From NCBI GenBank assembly GCA_028281785.1, contig JANQJG010000214.1:62001-126000 (forward strand): 64,000 nucleotides of DNA. Direction: 5' to 3'. The notes under the pieces were generated by a model. It had not been told where the DNA came from. It did not search any database and saw only the letters and a list, made by a program, of their open reading frames with translations. The translations under genes and the position numbers were made by a program. Below, in pieces: positions 34,885-43,982 of this stretch; position 1 is the first letter of the stretch, and each line of letters opens with the position of its first letter. This stretch comes from Rhodospirillales bacterium (GTDB lineage Bacteria; Pseudomonadota; Alphaproteobacteria; Rhodospirillales; Shumkoniaceae).

Positions 34885-36168
34885 CTAGAACCCGAGGAGA
34901 GAGGGGAACCAAAGGCTCAGTTCCGGAACCATGGCCAGAAGAATCGCCGTCGCAATCATGGCGATGACGCAGGGCACCGCCTTGACCGAGATGGCCTCGA
35001 TCGACTGCTTGGCGATGCTGGACGCGATGAACATGTTCTCGCCGAGCGGCGGTGTCGAGAAACCGATGAGACAGCAGGTCACCAGCACGACTCCGAAATG
35101 GATCGGATCGACACCGAACTCGGTCATCACCGGCAGAAGAACCGGGGTCACGATCAGAATCATCGCCAGCGTTTCCATGAACATGCCGAGGATGATCAGG
35201 AAGGCGATGACGACGAGCCAGATCAGGGCCAGTTCGTCCGTGAGCTTAATGGCTTCACTCGCGATGGCGGCCGGTATTCGATTCTCCACCAGCACGCGGC
35301 CGAACGCCGTCGCCGCGAACATGATGATCAGCACCCGGCCGGTCAGCCAGGTCGTACTTTCGAGCGCGTGCCGGATGCCGGCCCAACTGCTCTCGCGGTG
35401 AATGACGACGCCGACGAAGAGGGCGTAGAAAACGGCGACGACCGCCGCCTCGGTCGGCGTGAACATGCCGGTGTATATGCCACCGAGAATGACGACAGGG
35501 GCCAGCAGCGACCAGATGGCCTCCCGAAGGACGCGCCAAATGCTCTTGCTGGGCAGATCGTCCTCGGAGGACCGGTATCCGAGCCGGCGGGCGCGAATAT
35601 AGTTGACGACCAGAAGCGTCCCGGCCAACAGAATTCCCGGAACGACACCGGCAAGAAACAGCTTGGAAATCGACTCGTTGGCGGTCACGCCATAGATGAC
35701 CATCGGAATGCTGGGCGGGATAATGATCCCGAGCCCCCCCGCGGATGCGGTGACGGCGCCGGCATAGGCCGGGCTGTAGCCGCGGTCCATCATCGCGGGA
35801 AGAAGCAGCATGCTGATCGCCGCGGTCGTCGCCGGGCCGGAGCCGGAAACGGCGCCGAAAAACATGCAAGCGAGGATCGCCGCGGCGCCGAGACCGCCCG
35901 CGGCACGACCGGCCAGGGCCTCGGCCACGCTGATCAGCCGCCGTGAAATCCCGGCGTCCCCCATCAGCGCGCCGGAAAGAATAAACGCCGGCAGCGCCAT
36001 GATCGGGAAGGAGTCGACGGCGTTGTAGGCAAGCACGATCAGGGAGGAAAAGTCCTGCCCGGTGACGAGGTAGACCGTCAGCGCCGACGCGCCCAAGGCG
36101 ACGACGATCGGCGTGCCGATAAAGAGCAGAAACCCGAACGTCCCGAACAGCAGCAGCGTCACGTTCAT
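34885..36168 (-). CDS. dctM: TRAP transporter large membrane subunit (DctM), system 2
   Basis: The 427-residue protein has the DctM motifs MFFGAVSGSGPATTAAISML, GIIIPPSIPMVIYGVTANES and GFSTPPLGENMFIASSI. GAGGGAA precedes the ATG. It ends the operon dctP-dctQ-dctM; the aminotransferase promoter follows about 40 bp later. Confidence 0.94.
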   Translation of the reverse strand: MNVTLLLFGTFGFLLFIGTPIVVALGASALTVYLVTGQDFSSLIVLAYNAVDSFPIMALPAFILSGALMGDAGISRRLISVAEALAGRAAGGLGAAAILACMFFGAVSGSGPATTAAISMLLLPAMMDRGYSPAYAGAVTASAGGLGIIIPPSIPMVIYGVTANESISKLFLAGVVPGILLAGTLLVVNYIRARRLGYRSSEDDLPSKSIWRVLREAIWSLLAPVVILGGIYTGMFTPTEAAVVAVFYALFVGVVIHRESSWAGIRHALESTTWLTGRVLIIMFAATAFGRVLVENRIPAAIASEAIKLTDELALIWLVVIAFLIILGMFMETLAMILIVTPVLLPVMTEFGVDPIHFGVVLVTCCLIGFSTPPLGENMFIASSIAKQSIEAISVKAVPCVIAMIATAILLAMVPELSLWFPSLLGF

Positions 36169-36177
36169 GGCATTCCC

Positions 36178-36702
36178 TCAGGACTTCCCGACCGCAGACT
36201 TGGAGATCTCCTCAATCTCCGCCTGATCGGCATCGACGATCTGCTCGCCCTTGAAGAGTCGCTGGTAATCAACCTGCAAGGTGCGAATCGACATGAGGGT
36301 AAAAGATATGGGGAAAATAAGATAAATATAAGCCATCGACCATTCGAGGGCGGGAGAAATATAGGGAAACTCGAGAAGGCCTGTTATGACCTGCCAACTC
36401 TTCCAGACCATGGCCACGTTGAAAGCCACCCAAAGAAGATCGGCGAATATGATGATGGTATTGTAGGCCTTTGGCGGCAACATCTTGAGATGAACTTGCA
36501 CGCGATTGTGCGCGTTCAATCTCGCGGCATGGGCCGCGCCGAGGAAGGCGAACCAGACAAAGGCAAACCGCGACAGCTCCTCGATCCAGGGCAACCCCCA
36601 CCCCAAAAGCTCGCGCATCAAGACCTGCACGAACAGCAGGGTCACGAAAAGCGTGAGGAGGAAGCGGCAGGCGTAGTCCTCGACGTTCTTGATAGCGCCC
36701 AT
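36178..36702 (-). CDS. dctQ: TRAP transporter small membrane subunit (DctQ), system 2
   Basis: The 174-residue protein has four hydrophobic segments and the Q-subunit motif EELSRFAFVWFAFLGAAHAARLNAHNRV. It lies 9 bp before dctM. A basic/acidic tail at the C-terminus is not conserved in the family. Confidence 0.92.
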   Translation of the reverse strand: MGAIKNVEDYACRFLLTLFVTLLFVQVLMRELLGWGLPWIEELSRFAFVWFAFLGAAHAARLNAHNRVQVHLKMLPPKAYNTIIIFADLLWVAFNVAMVWKSWQVITGLLEFPYISPALEWSMAYIYLIFPISFTLMSIRTLQVDYQRLFKGEQIVDADQAEIEEISKSAVGKS

Positions 36703-36742
36703 ATGGATCTCGCCCCCCCGGGACTTCTCAAACAGGCTCTTA

Positions 36743-36769
36743 GAGGCACGGGGACGAGCCCCGTGCCTC
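36743..36769 (-). terminator. Intercistronic hairpin after dctP, system 2
   Basis: GAGGCACGGGG at 36743-36753 pairs perfectly with CCCCGTGCCTC at 36759-36769 around a 5-base loop. It starts 14 bases after the dctP stop and precedes dctQ. An 11-bp perfect stem with no U-run suggests processing or stabilisation of the dctP message. Confidence 0.7.
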
Positions 36770-36783
36770 TCGTCGCCTATCGA

Positions 36784-37767
36784 TTATCTGCCAAGTTCCT
36801 TGAGAACGCTATCGAGGAAATCCTTACCCCCGACGTCGTCATAGAACATCGGCCACACCTTATCCTTGGCGAGCTTGATCCAGGCGTCCTCATCCTCGAG
36901 CGCATGCACCTCGATGCCGCCATCGATCATGCCCTGCTTCGCTTTGCCGGCCTCCTCAAGCTGGAACATGAGGGAGTACATCTGCGCTTCCAGCCCGGCA
37001 CGTTCGAGCAGGCCTTTCTGCTCGTCCGAGAACTGCGCCATGCGCCGCGCGCCGGTCACGAGCGGCTGAAGCGAATAGTTGTAGTGAACCTCGGTCAGAT
37101 GATCCTGAACCTCGTGGAACTTCATCGTGTAGTTGACGATGTAGGGGTTGTCCTGCCCGTCGATCACTTTCTGCTGAAGCGCGGTGAAGACCTCCGGCCA
37201 AGCCATCGCGATCGGCGCCGCACCCCAGGCCTCGTAGGTGGCCAGCATGATCTTGTTCTGCGGCACTCGGACCTTCATGCCTTTCACGTCTTCGAGCTTG
37301 GTAACCGGACGTACGGAATTGGTGAGAAAGCGGAAGTTGGAGTAGGTCCAACTCACGATTTGCAGGCCGGCTTCGCCCGCGATCTCGTTCCACTGCTGAC
37401 CCAGCGGCCCCGTGGTCATCTTAACCGCGTCAGAAGTGTTTTCAATGATGTAGGGCATGGTCAGGGCCCCGAGCCGCTGAGCGAAGGGCGTGACGTTGCC
37501 GATACCGACCAGCGCGAAATCGAGGGTGCCCATCCGCGCGTTCTGAACCATTTCCGTCTCTGCACCCAGCTCGCCGCCGGGGAACAGCTCAACGGTAATC
37601 GCGCCGTCCGAGTAAGCCTCGACCAGCTGCTTGAAACGCTGGGCAAGGGCACCCTGGTCCGAATCGATCGGATCGCCCATGCCGAGCCGAAGGGTTTCCG
37701 CAGGGCTTTGACTTGGCACCAACAACATGGCGGCCGCCACAAGAAGCAAGACTCTTCCGTACTTCAT
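36784..37767 (-). CDS. dctP: TRAP transporter solute-binding protein (DctP), system 2
   Basis: The 327-residue protein has a short signal peptide (MKYGRVLLLVAAAMLLVPSQ, cleaved after SPA), the carboxylate-binding Arg in MKVRVPQNKIM and the KVIDGQDNPYIV segment. GGGAGG precedes the ATG. The promoter lies about 470 bp upstream, leaving an unusually long leader. Control by the LacI protein at 38473 suggests that the ligand is a sugar acid or similar. Confidence 0.93.
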   Translation of the reverse strand: MKYGRVLLLVAAAMLLVPSQSPAETLRLGMGDPIDSDQGALAQRFKQLVEAYSDGAITVELFPGGELGAETEMVQNARMGTLDFALVGIGNVTPFAQRLGALTMPYIIENTSDAVKMTTGPLGQQWNEIAGEAGLQIVSWTYSNFRFLTNSVRPVTKLEDVKGMKVRVPQNKIMLATYEAWGAAPIAMAWPEVFTALQQKVIDGQDNPYIVNYTMKFHEVQDHLTEVHYNYSLQPLVTGARRMAQFSDEQKGLLERAGLEAQMYSLMFQLEEAGKAKQGMIDGGIEVHALEDEDAWIKLAKDKVWPMFYDDVGGKDFLDSVLKELGR

Positions 37768-38032
37768 TGATACCTCCCTTGAGGCTTAGCAGGTTGAACA
37801 CCCCGGTCGAGAACGCGTCGCTTCCGCTCGTCCGTCCCCCCACTCGCCCCCAAGGAGATGTGCGCGATCCGATGATGGATCCCCGCATCTCCCTTCCCTC
37901 TGTTACGCGAACCTTCTCGACATACGAAATCGTCCGGCTCCTGCGGCGCGGCACACGATAGCTTTTCGGCGCAACAGTCAAAAAGCGGGGGCATTGTGGG
38001 CAGAGAAAGACCGGAACGCAAAAATGACAAGG

Positions 38033-38048
38033 GTGTCCGCGGACACCG
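38033..38048. promoter_or_regulatory. Perfect 16-bp palindrome in the TRAP system 2 leader
   Basis: GGTGTCCGCGGACACC reads identically on both strands. It differs from the LacI operator nearby, so it would be a site for another regulator or a short RNA hairpin. It lies about 190 bp downstream of the promoter on the minus strand. Confidence 0.5.
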
Positions 38049-38072
38049 CGATCCGGCTGAAAACAAGCGGTG

Positions 38073-38099
38073 CTGAGGATCGAGTCGATCAGCTCAGCC
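38073..38099 (-). other. Hairpin in the TRAP system 2 leader
   Basis: GCTGAG-GATCG at 38073-38083 pairs with CGATC at 38087-38091 and CTCAGC at 38094-38099 with a 3-base loop and a 2-base bulge. Being inside a leader of about 470 bases it could affect translation or stability of dctP; no known riboswitch class is recognised. Confidence 0.35.
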
Positions 38100-38234
38100 T
38101 CCCTGGCACTCGGCTTCACTCGGTTATGGCTTTACGCCGTCCGGTTGTAGAGGCCTTGATCCCTGAGATCGCCAACCTTCTCCACCGCCTCACCAAGCGA
38201 GCCGGGTTGGGCGTCGCTTTCGCGCCACGAAAAC

Positions 38235-38281
38235 GAAAGCGCTTTCAAATTATTGTTCCATGCCTCGCGGCATCGAGTCAA
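38235..38281 (-). promoter_or_regulatory. Promoter and LacI operator of TRAP system 2
   Basis: The -35 TTGACT, -10 AACAAT and the perfect palindrome GAAAGCGCTTTC just after the -10 match the set at 34791-34839, while the spacer bases differ. Conservation of exactly the functional blocks in unrelated context supports a real, shared control element. Confidence 0.75.
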
Positions 38282-38472
38282 CAAGGGACAATTAAAAGGC
38301 GAAAAACTTTTTGCGGTACGGACGCGCGGAGGGCCGATCCGCCGCTTTCGTCAGTCAATACTCTGAATCTTTTACTGATCTCCCGGGAACGTGTAGCATA
38401 TGGCTCGATCAAGAAAAGCACCGGCTTCAACGCCGGGCAGATGATCGCGGATGGGAAGCGCTCTTTCTAGAC

Positions 38473-39495
38473 ATGCCCTTGCAACGATTTCCAACCCTGG
38501 CCGATGTGGCTCGCAAGGCCGGCTTGTCTCCGGCAACCGTCTCGCGCTACCTGAACACGCCGCAGGCTGTCAGAGCCGAGAGACGGATTCGGATCGAGGC
38601 GGCCATCAACGAGCTCGGCTATGTGCCGCATGGCGCTGCGCGTGCCCTGGCATCCCAGCGCTCGCATATGATCGGCGCCCTATTCCCGAGCCTCGACAGC
38701 GTCCTTTTCGGGAGCTTCATCGGTCCGCTGCAAGCCTGCCTCAGCAAGCAGGGATATACTCTTGTGGTGTCCTCCTCGGACTACCAATCCAAAATGGAGT
38801 ATGAGCAATTGCGGGCGCTGGTGACGAACGGCGTCGACGCCTTGATGCTTGTCGGCGCCGATCGCGGAGCCCGGTGCTACGACCTGTTGACCCGCAAGCG
38901 GATCCCCTTTGTTCTGACATGGTGCTGGAGTGACCGCGAGGACTTGCCGCAGGTCGGGTTCTGCAACGCGACCGCGTCCGGCATGGCCGCGAGTTATCTG
39001 ATGGACATCGGCCACCGCCGGATCGCCATGGTCTCCGGTCGGACCACGGGAAACGACCGTGCGTCGGAACGCCTGCGCGGCGTCCGCGAGGCTCTGGCCG
39101 AACGCGGCCTCAAGCTGCGCCAGAACCAGGTGATCGAGCGGCCCTTCGACCTGAGCGAGGGCGCCCAGGCCTTCCATCAGTTGATGACGGCAGCCGAGCC
39201 GCCCACGGCCGTGCTCTGCGGCTCCGACCTGTTCGCCTATGGCGCGCTTTTCGAGGCGAACCGGATGGGGCTGAGAGTCCCGGAAGACGTGTCCATAACC
39301 GGGTTTGACGATACGGAGTTTGCGTCGAACATTTCGCCTTCCCTGACGACGATCCACACGCCGCGCGTCGAGATGGCGGAGTTGACGGCCGAGTTCCTTC
39401 TGACCGCTTTGTCCGGCAAATACAATCCCCGCTCTCGCGAATTGAGGGCGGAGCTGATCGTCCGCGAGAGCACGGCCCCGCCCAGACCCGATTAG
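38473..39495 (+). CDS. LacI-family transcriptional regulator of TRAP system 2
   Basis: The start at 38473 gives 340 residues and places the helix-turn-helix (TLADVARKAGLSPATVSRYL) at residues 8-27, where LacI proteins have it; a longer upstream frame is not supported. The hinge helix HGAARALASQ and effector domain follow, with SITGFDDTEFASNISPSLTTI near the end. It is divergent from TRAP system 2 and most likely binds GAAAGCGCTTTC sites at 38235 and 34791. The ribosome binding site is weak. Confidence 0.92.
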   Translation: MPLQRFPTLADVARKAGLSPATVSRYLNTPQAVRAERRIRIEAAINELGYVPHGAARALASQRSHMIGALFPSLDSVLFGSFIGPLQACLSKQGYTLVVSSSDYQSKMEYEQLRALVTNGVDALMLVGADRGARCYDLLTRKRIPFVLTWCWSDREDLPQVGFCNATASGMAASYLMDIGHRRIAMVSGRTTGNDRASERLRGVREALAERGLKLRQNQVIERPFDLSEGAQAFHQLMTAAEPPTAVLCGSDLFAYGALFEANRMGLRVPEDVSITGFDDTEFASNISPSLTTIHTPRVEMAELTAEFLLTALSGKYNPRSRELRAELIVRESTAPPRPD

Positions 39496-39616
39496 CCGAC
39501 ACCGACGGTTTTGAGCACTTCATTTCATTAACGTAGCGGTTCTATCTGACGCGGTGGTATGTTCGGCCGCGTTTCCTGCCTTAAAGCATTCCAGTCTGGG
39601 GGAGGCTCACACCAAA
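39496..39616 (+). other. Gap before the amidohydrolase array
   Basis: This 121-bp stretch carries the ribosome binding site GGGGGAGG of the first amidohydrolase. No hairpin terminator for the LacI gene and no convincing promoter boxes were found, so the array could be partly read from the LacI promoter. Confidence 0.4.
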
Positions 39617-41059
39617 ATGACGGAAACGACCTGGATCAAAAACGCATCCTATGTGGTCGCATGGGACGCCGACGAACAGCGGCACGTCTATCTTCGTGAC
39701 GCCGATGTGATCTTTACCGGCAACCGAATCGGATTCGTCGGCAAGGGATACACGGGGAGCGCGGATACCATCCTCGACGGGCATGACCGCATGGTCATGC
39801 CGGGCATGGTCAACACGCACACCCATCTCAGCACAGCGACCAAGACCAAGGGAACCTGGGAGGAGCTCGGCAGTCCGCTCATGTATATGAGCACGCTGTT
39901 CGAGTACATGTCGCTGATCCAGCTTCCCGAAGACACGATCGACGATTACTGCAATTACGCCCTGGCCGAGCTCCTCAAGAGCGGCTGCACGACCGTCATC
40001 GACATGCACAGCGACTATCCCTCCTGGTTCGACAACCTGGTGAACAGCGGGATCCGTGCCTATGCCGCGCCGGGCTATGCCTCCGCCCGTTACCACACAC
40101 CGGATGGCCACACGCTGGGGTACGATTGGAACGAGCCGGCGGGCGTCGCGGGTTTCAGGCGGGCGCTAGAGATCGTCGACGCGGCCGAGAAACATCCGAG
40201 CGACCGTCTGCGGGGGGTCGTCTACCCGGCCCAGGTCGACACCTGCACACCCGAGCTTCTGCGGGACAGCGCTGCCGCCGCCCGCGAGCGGGACGTCGTG
40301 CTCTGCACCCATGTGGAGCAGAGCTGCCACGAGTTCCGCGAGATCGCCCTGCGCCATGGCAAAACCTCGGTCGAATATCTTGCCGACCTCGGATTCCTCG
40401 GCCCCAAGACCATCCTCGGCCATGTCATTTTCACCGACCAGCATTCCTGGATCCATCAATGGCCGGGCCGCAACGACATCCGCCTGCTGGCGAAAAGCGG
40501 CACTACCGTCGCCCATTGTCCCTGCGTGATCATGCGTCGCGGGATTCTTCTGGAAAGCCTGCAATCCTATCGCGACGCCGACGTGAATGTGGGCATCGGC
40601 ACCGACATCTTCCCCCACAACATGATCGAGGAGCTGCGCTGGGCCAATGTGGGCTGCAAGATCGCCGAGGGCAGCCAATGGGGGACCAGCTTGGCAGCCG
40701 TCTTCGAAGCGGCCACCGTGAACGGCGCCAAGGCCTTCGGTCGCGACGATCTCGGCCGCCTGGAGGCGGGCTGCAAGGCGGATATCGTGGTTGTCGATCT
40801 GGCCCATCCGTCCATGGAACCGGCGCGCGATCCCCTCGCCTGTCTCGTCTTCTCGGCGGCGGAGCGCGCGGTGCGCGACGTCTATGTGGACGGGGTGAAG
40901 GTCGTCGGCGACGGCGAGGTCTTGACCATCGACGTCGAGAAGGCGGCTTCGCGCCTGCGCGCCGCCCAGCGGCGCGCCTTCGAGGGGGTGCCGAAGCGGG
41001 ACTGGGCCAACCGCACCGCCGATCAAGCCTTCCCCATGTCATTGCCAGTCAAGGAGTAG
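39617..41059 (+). CDS. Amidohydrolase, TRZ/ATZ (chlorohydrolase/deaminase) type, copy A
   Basis: From the ATG at 39617 the protein has 480 residues: a small N-terminal beta domain, a metal TIM barrel and a C-terminal return of the beta domain. Metal ligands are H68 and H70 (VNTHTHLS), H232 (CTHVEQS), H269 (ILGHVIF) and D330 (GIGTDIF). The residue three after H232 is Gln (Q235), where family members such as AtzA, TrzN and guanine deaminase carry a catalytic Glu. The strand-7 motif is HCPCVIMRRG rather than the usual HNPxSN. Substrate unknown: a deaminated or dechlorinated heterocycle or an amide. Confidence 0.88.
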   Translation: MTETTWIKNASYVVAWDADEQRHVYLRDADVIFTGNRIGFVGKGYTGSADTILDGHDRMVMPGMVNTHTHLSTATKTKGTWEELGSPLMYMSTLFEYMSLIQLPEDTIDDYCNYALAELLKSGCTTVIDMHSDYPSWFDNLVNSGIRAYAAPGYASARYHTPDGHTLGYDWNEPAGVAGFRRALEIVDAAEKHPSDRLRGVVYPAQVDTCTPELLRDSAAAARERDVVLCTHVEQSCHEFREIALRHGKTSVEYLADLGFLGPKTILGHVIFTDQHSWIHQWPGRNDIRLLAKSGTTVAHCPCVIMRRGILLESLQSYRDADVNVGIGTDIFPHNMIEELRWANVGCKIAEGSQWGTSLAAVFEAATVNGAKAFGRDDLGRLEAGCKADIVVVDLAHPSMEPARDPLACLVFSAAERAVRDVYVDGVKVVGDGEVLTIDVEKAASRLRAAQRRAFEGVPKRDWANRTADQAFPMSLPVKE

Positions 41060-41066
41060 CGCCACC

Positions 41067-42506
41067 ATGGCCCCGACAACCTGGATCAAGAACGCCGGAT
41101 GCGTCGTCGCCTGGGACGAGGAGACGAACGGCCATGTCTATCTGAACGACGCCGATGTCGTGTTCACCGGCGACCGTATCGACTTCGTTGGCAAGGGCTA
41201 TGACGGCACCGCCGAGGAGGTCATCGACGGGCATGAGCGCATGGTCATTCCTGGCCTCATCAGCCTCCACACGCACGCGACGCATATCACGCGCGGCAAG
41301 GGGCTGAACGAGGAGATCGACAGCAAGCTGATGTTCAACACGACGCTGTTCGAGATCAATCCCCTGCTCGCCCTCGAACCGCAATACTTCAACGCCAGCT
41401 TCGAATGCGCGGTCAGCGAACTCCTGCGCAGCGGCTGCACGACCATGGTCGAGATGACGAACCCGTATCCCGAGTGGATCGACAATGTGGAGCGCAGCGG
41501 CATCCGCGCCTATCTCGCGCCCCATTTCAGCTCCTCCCGCTACTACACGCCCAACGGCCATTCCATGTGCTACGAGTGGGATGAAGCCAAGGGCCGCCGG
41601 CAGTTCGAGGAAGCCCTAAAGCTCATCGACGAGATCGAGAAGCGCCCCGACGGACGCATCCGGGGCATGGTCTACCCGGCCCAGGTCGACAGCTGCACCG
41701 AGGATCTGATGCGCGACGCCGCCGCCGCAGCCCGTGAACGCGGTGTGCCGCTGACCACGCACTGCGCGCAGAGCGTCGTCGAATTTCGCGAGATGATGCA
41801 CCGCCACGGCAAGACGCCGGTCGAATGGCTGCACGGACTCGGTTTCCTCGGCCCCGATGTCAGCCTGGGCCACCTTCTATTTCCCGACGAGGCGCCGAAA
41901 CTGCACTGGCCGACGCGCAACGACCTGCCGATCCTCGCCGAAACCGGCGCGACCGTCGCCCATTGCCCGGTTATTCAGGCCCGGCGGGGCCGCCTGCTGC
42001 ACAGCATCGCCTCCTACAAGGAGAAGGGGGTGAAGGTCGCCATCGGCACCGACACCTTCCCCCACAACATGATCGACGAGATCCGATGGGCGACGGTCAT
42101 GTGCAAGGTGGCCACCGAGGACACCCATTCCATCACAGCCGGCGATACCTTCCACGCCGCGACCGTCGTCGCCGCGGAGGCGCTGGGGCGGCCCGATCTC
42201 GGACGCCTCGCGATCGGGGCGAAGGCCGATCTGGTGCTCATCGATCTCGGCCATCCGCTGATGCAGCCGGCCCGCGATCCCCTGCGCAGCCTGATCTTCT
42301 CGGCCCTCGACGCGCCGATCCTCCGGGTCTATGTGGACGGCCGCCAAGTGGTCGAGGACGGGGAGGTGACGACCATGGACCACCGTGCCGCGGCGGCCCG
42401 GCTGAACGAAGGCCAGCAGCGCGCGATTGCAACGATGCCCGAGCGCGACTGGGGCGGGCGGAGCTGCGACGAGATCTTCCCCCGCTGCCTGCCGACCAAG
42501 CATTGA
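41067..42506 (+). CDS. Amidohydrolase, TRZ/ATZ type, copy B
   Basis: The 479-residue protein aligns with copy A without gaps as far as I followed it: H68/H70 (SLHTHAT), H232 and Q235 (TTHCAQS), the ILGH-type His in LGHLLFPD and the strand-8 Asp in AIGTDTFPHN. The start is 7 bp after copy A stops, so the pair is one operon. Barrel loops around residues 70-130 differ strongly from copy A, which suggests a different substrate rather than mere gene dosage. Confidence 0.88.
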   Translation: MAPTTWIKNAGCVVAWDEETNGHVYLNDADVVFTGDRIDFVGKGYDGTAEEVIDGHERMVIPGLISLHTHATHITRGKGLNEEIDSKLMFNTTLFEINPLLALEPQYFNASFECAVSELLRSGCTTMVEMTNPYPEWIDNVERSGIRAYLAPHFSSSRYYTPNGHSMCYEWDEAKGRRQFEEALKLIDEIEKRPDGRIRGMVYPAQVDSCTEDLMRDAAAAARERGVPLTTHCAQSVVEFREMMHRHGKTPVEWLHGLGFLGPDVSLGHLLFPDEAPKLHWPTRNDLPILAETGATVAHCPVIQARRGRLLHSIASYKEKGVKVAIGTDTFPHNMIDEIRWATVMCKVATEDTHSITAGDTFHAATVVAAEALGRPDLGRLAIGAKADLVLIDLGHPLMQPARDPLRSLIFSALDAPILRVYVDGRQVVEDGEVTTMDHRAAAARLNEGQQRAIATMPERDWGGRSCDEIFPRCLPTKH

Positions 42507-42516
42507 GGGCCACCCC

Positions 42517-43956
42517 ATGACCGAGACCACTCTGATCAAACGCGCCGCCCTCGTCATCGCCTGGGACGAGACACAAGGCCGACATGTGTATCAACGCGAT
42601 GCCGACGTCGTTTTCGCGGGCGATACCATCACCTTCATCGGGAGGGGCTTCGGCGGCGAAGCCGACAAGGTGATCGACGGCGGTGATCTGATGGTCATGC
42701 CCGGGCTGATCGACGCGCATACCCACTCCAGCCACACCTACCAGACCAAAAGCGCCCTCGAAGAGGTAGACAGCCTGAAGCTCTATGCCACGGTGCTTTT
42801 CGAGTACAATCCCCTGCTCCGCCTCGACTCCAAATACACGCCGGATTGCTGCCGCTGCTCGCTGGGCGAGTTGCTGCGAAGCGGCTGCACGACCGTGGTC
42901 GACATGTCGGCACCTTATCCCGAATGGCTGGACGTGCTCGCGGAGAGCGGCATCCGCGCCTATGTCGCCCCGGGCTATGCCTCCGCGAGCTTCTATACGA
43001 CGACCGGACATGACCTAGGCTACTCCTGGGACGAGGAGGCCGGACGCCGCAAGTTCGCGCGTGCGCTCGAGGTGGTTGACGCGGCCGAGACCCATGCGAG
43101 CGGACGCCTCAAGGGCATGCTCTACCCGGCCCAGGTCGATACCTGCTCCGAGGAGCTGATCCGCGACACGGTCGACGCCGCGCGCGAGCGCGGCATGCCG
43201 ATGCAGACCCATTGCGCGCAGAGCGTGGTCGAATTCCGCGAGCTCATGCGGCGGACCGGGAAGACGCCGGTCGAATGGCTGCACGATCTCGGCTTCCTCG
43301 GGCCGAGGACTCTGCTCGGCCACTGCATCTTCATCGACGACAACCCGCGCCTGTTCTGGCCCGTGCACCGCGATCGCGGCATCCTCGCCGAAAGCGATGC
43401 GACCGTGGCCCATTGCCCGGTCGTGCAGTCGCGGCGCGGGCGGCTGCTCCAGAGTTTCTCGTCATACCGCAAGTCGGGGATCAACATCGCCCTGGGGACC
43501 GACACCTTCCCCATGAACATGGTCGAGGAGATGCGGGGCGCGGCGATCATGGGAAAGATCGCGGACGGGCACAGTCAGTGGATGAGCGCCCGCGCCGCCT
43601 TCGAGGCGGCGACGGTCGGCGGCGCCGACGCCCTCGGCCGGCCCGATCTCGGCCGCGTCAAGGTCGGCGCCAAGGCGGATCTGGTTCTCGTCGACCTCGC
43701 CCATCCCTTGATGCAGCCGGCCCGCGACCCGCTGAGGAACCTCATTTTCGCGGCGGGCGAGCGGCCGATCCGTGACGTCTTCGTCGATGGTCGGCAGGTG
43801 GTCGCCAAGGGCGAGGTTCTGACCATCGACCGGCGGGCCGCGGCGGAACGCTTCAGCGCCGGGCATTCGGAGATGATGACCCGTGTCGCCGAGCGCGACT
43901 GGGCGAATCGCTCGGCGGATGATGCCTTTCCCCTTTCCCTCGAAATCCGTGATTAA
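42517..43956 (+). CDS. Amidohydrolase, TRZ/ATZ type, copy C
   Basis: The correct start is the ATG at 42517, 10 bp after copy B; the longer frame from 42427 overlaps copy B. The 479-residue product has H68/H70 (IDAHTHSS), H232 and Q235 (QTHCAQS), LGHCIFIDD and ALGTDTFPMN. Its middle part (THCAQSVVEFRE, KTPVEWLH) is closest to copy B, so B and C may be the most recent duplicates. Confidence 0.88.
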   Translation: MTETTLIKRAALVIAWDETQGRHVYQRDADVVFAGDTITFIGRGFGGEADKVIDGGDLMVMPGLIDAHTHSSHTYQTKSALEEVDSLKLYATVLFEYNPLLRLDSKYTPDCCRCSLGELLRSGCTTVVDMSAPYPEWLDVLAESGIRAYVAPGYASASFYTTTGHDLGYSWDEEAGRRKFARALEVVDAAETHASGRLKGMLYPAQVDTCSEELIRDTVDAARERGMPMQTHCAQSVVEFRELMRRTGKTPVEWLHDLGFLGPRTLLGHCIFIDDNPRLFWPVHRDRGILAESDATVAHCPVVQSRRGRLLQSFSSYRKSGINIALGTDTFPMNMVEEMRGAAIMGKIADGHSQWMSARAAFEAATVGGADALGRPDLGRVKVGAKADLVLVDLAHPLMQPARDPLRNLIFAAGERPIRDVFVDGRQVVAKGEVLTIDRRAAAERFSAGHSEMMTRVAERDWANRSADDAFPLSLEIRD

Positions 43957-43982
43957 GCACCAAGCCAGGGAGTTTCGTAGAC

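Larger units (their letters stand above)
37768..38472. promoter_or_regulatory. 705-bp control region between TRAP system 2 and a LacI gene
   Basis: No credible gene is present. The minus strand has TTGACT (38281-38276), an 18-base spacer, AACAAT (38257-38252) and the operator GAAAGCGCTTTC (38246-38235), identical in layout to the aminotransferase promoter. Downstream in the leader are a perfect 16-bp palindrome at 38033-38048 and a hairpin at 38073-38099. A second TTGACT at 37982-37977 has only a poor partner. A partial operator-like AAGCGCT at 38456-38462 sits just before the LacI start codon. Confidence 0.7.

Noticed and set aside
34048..35946. 632-codon plus-strand open frame across the aminotransferase and dctM genes
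   Set aside because: It spans two well supported minus-strand genes and their promoter, has low-complexity composition and no recognisable domain.
38311..38472. N-terminal extension of the second LacI protein by 54 residues
   Set aside because: LacI proteins have the helix-turn-helix within the first 30 residues; only the start at 38473 satisfies this.
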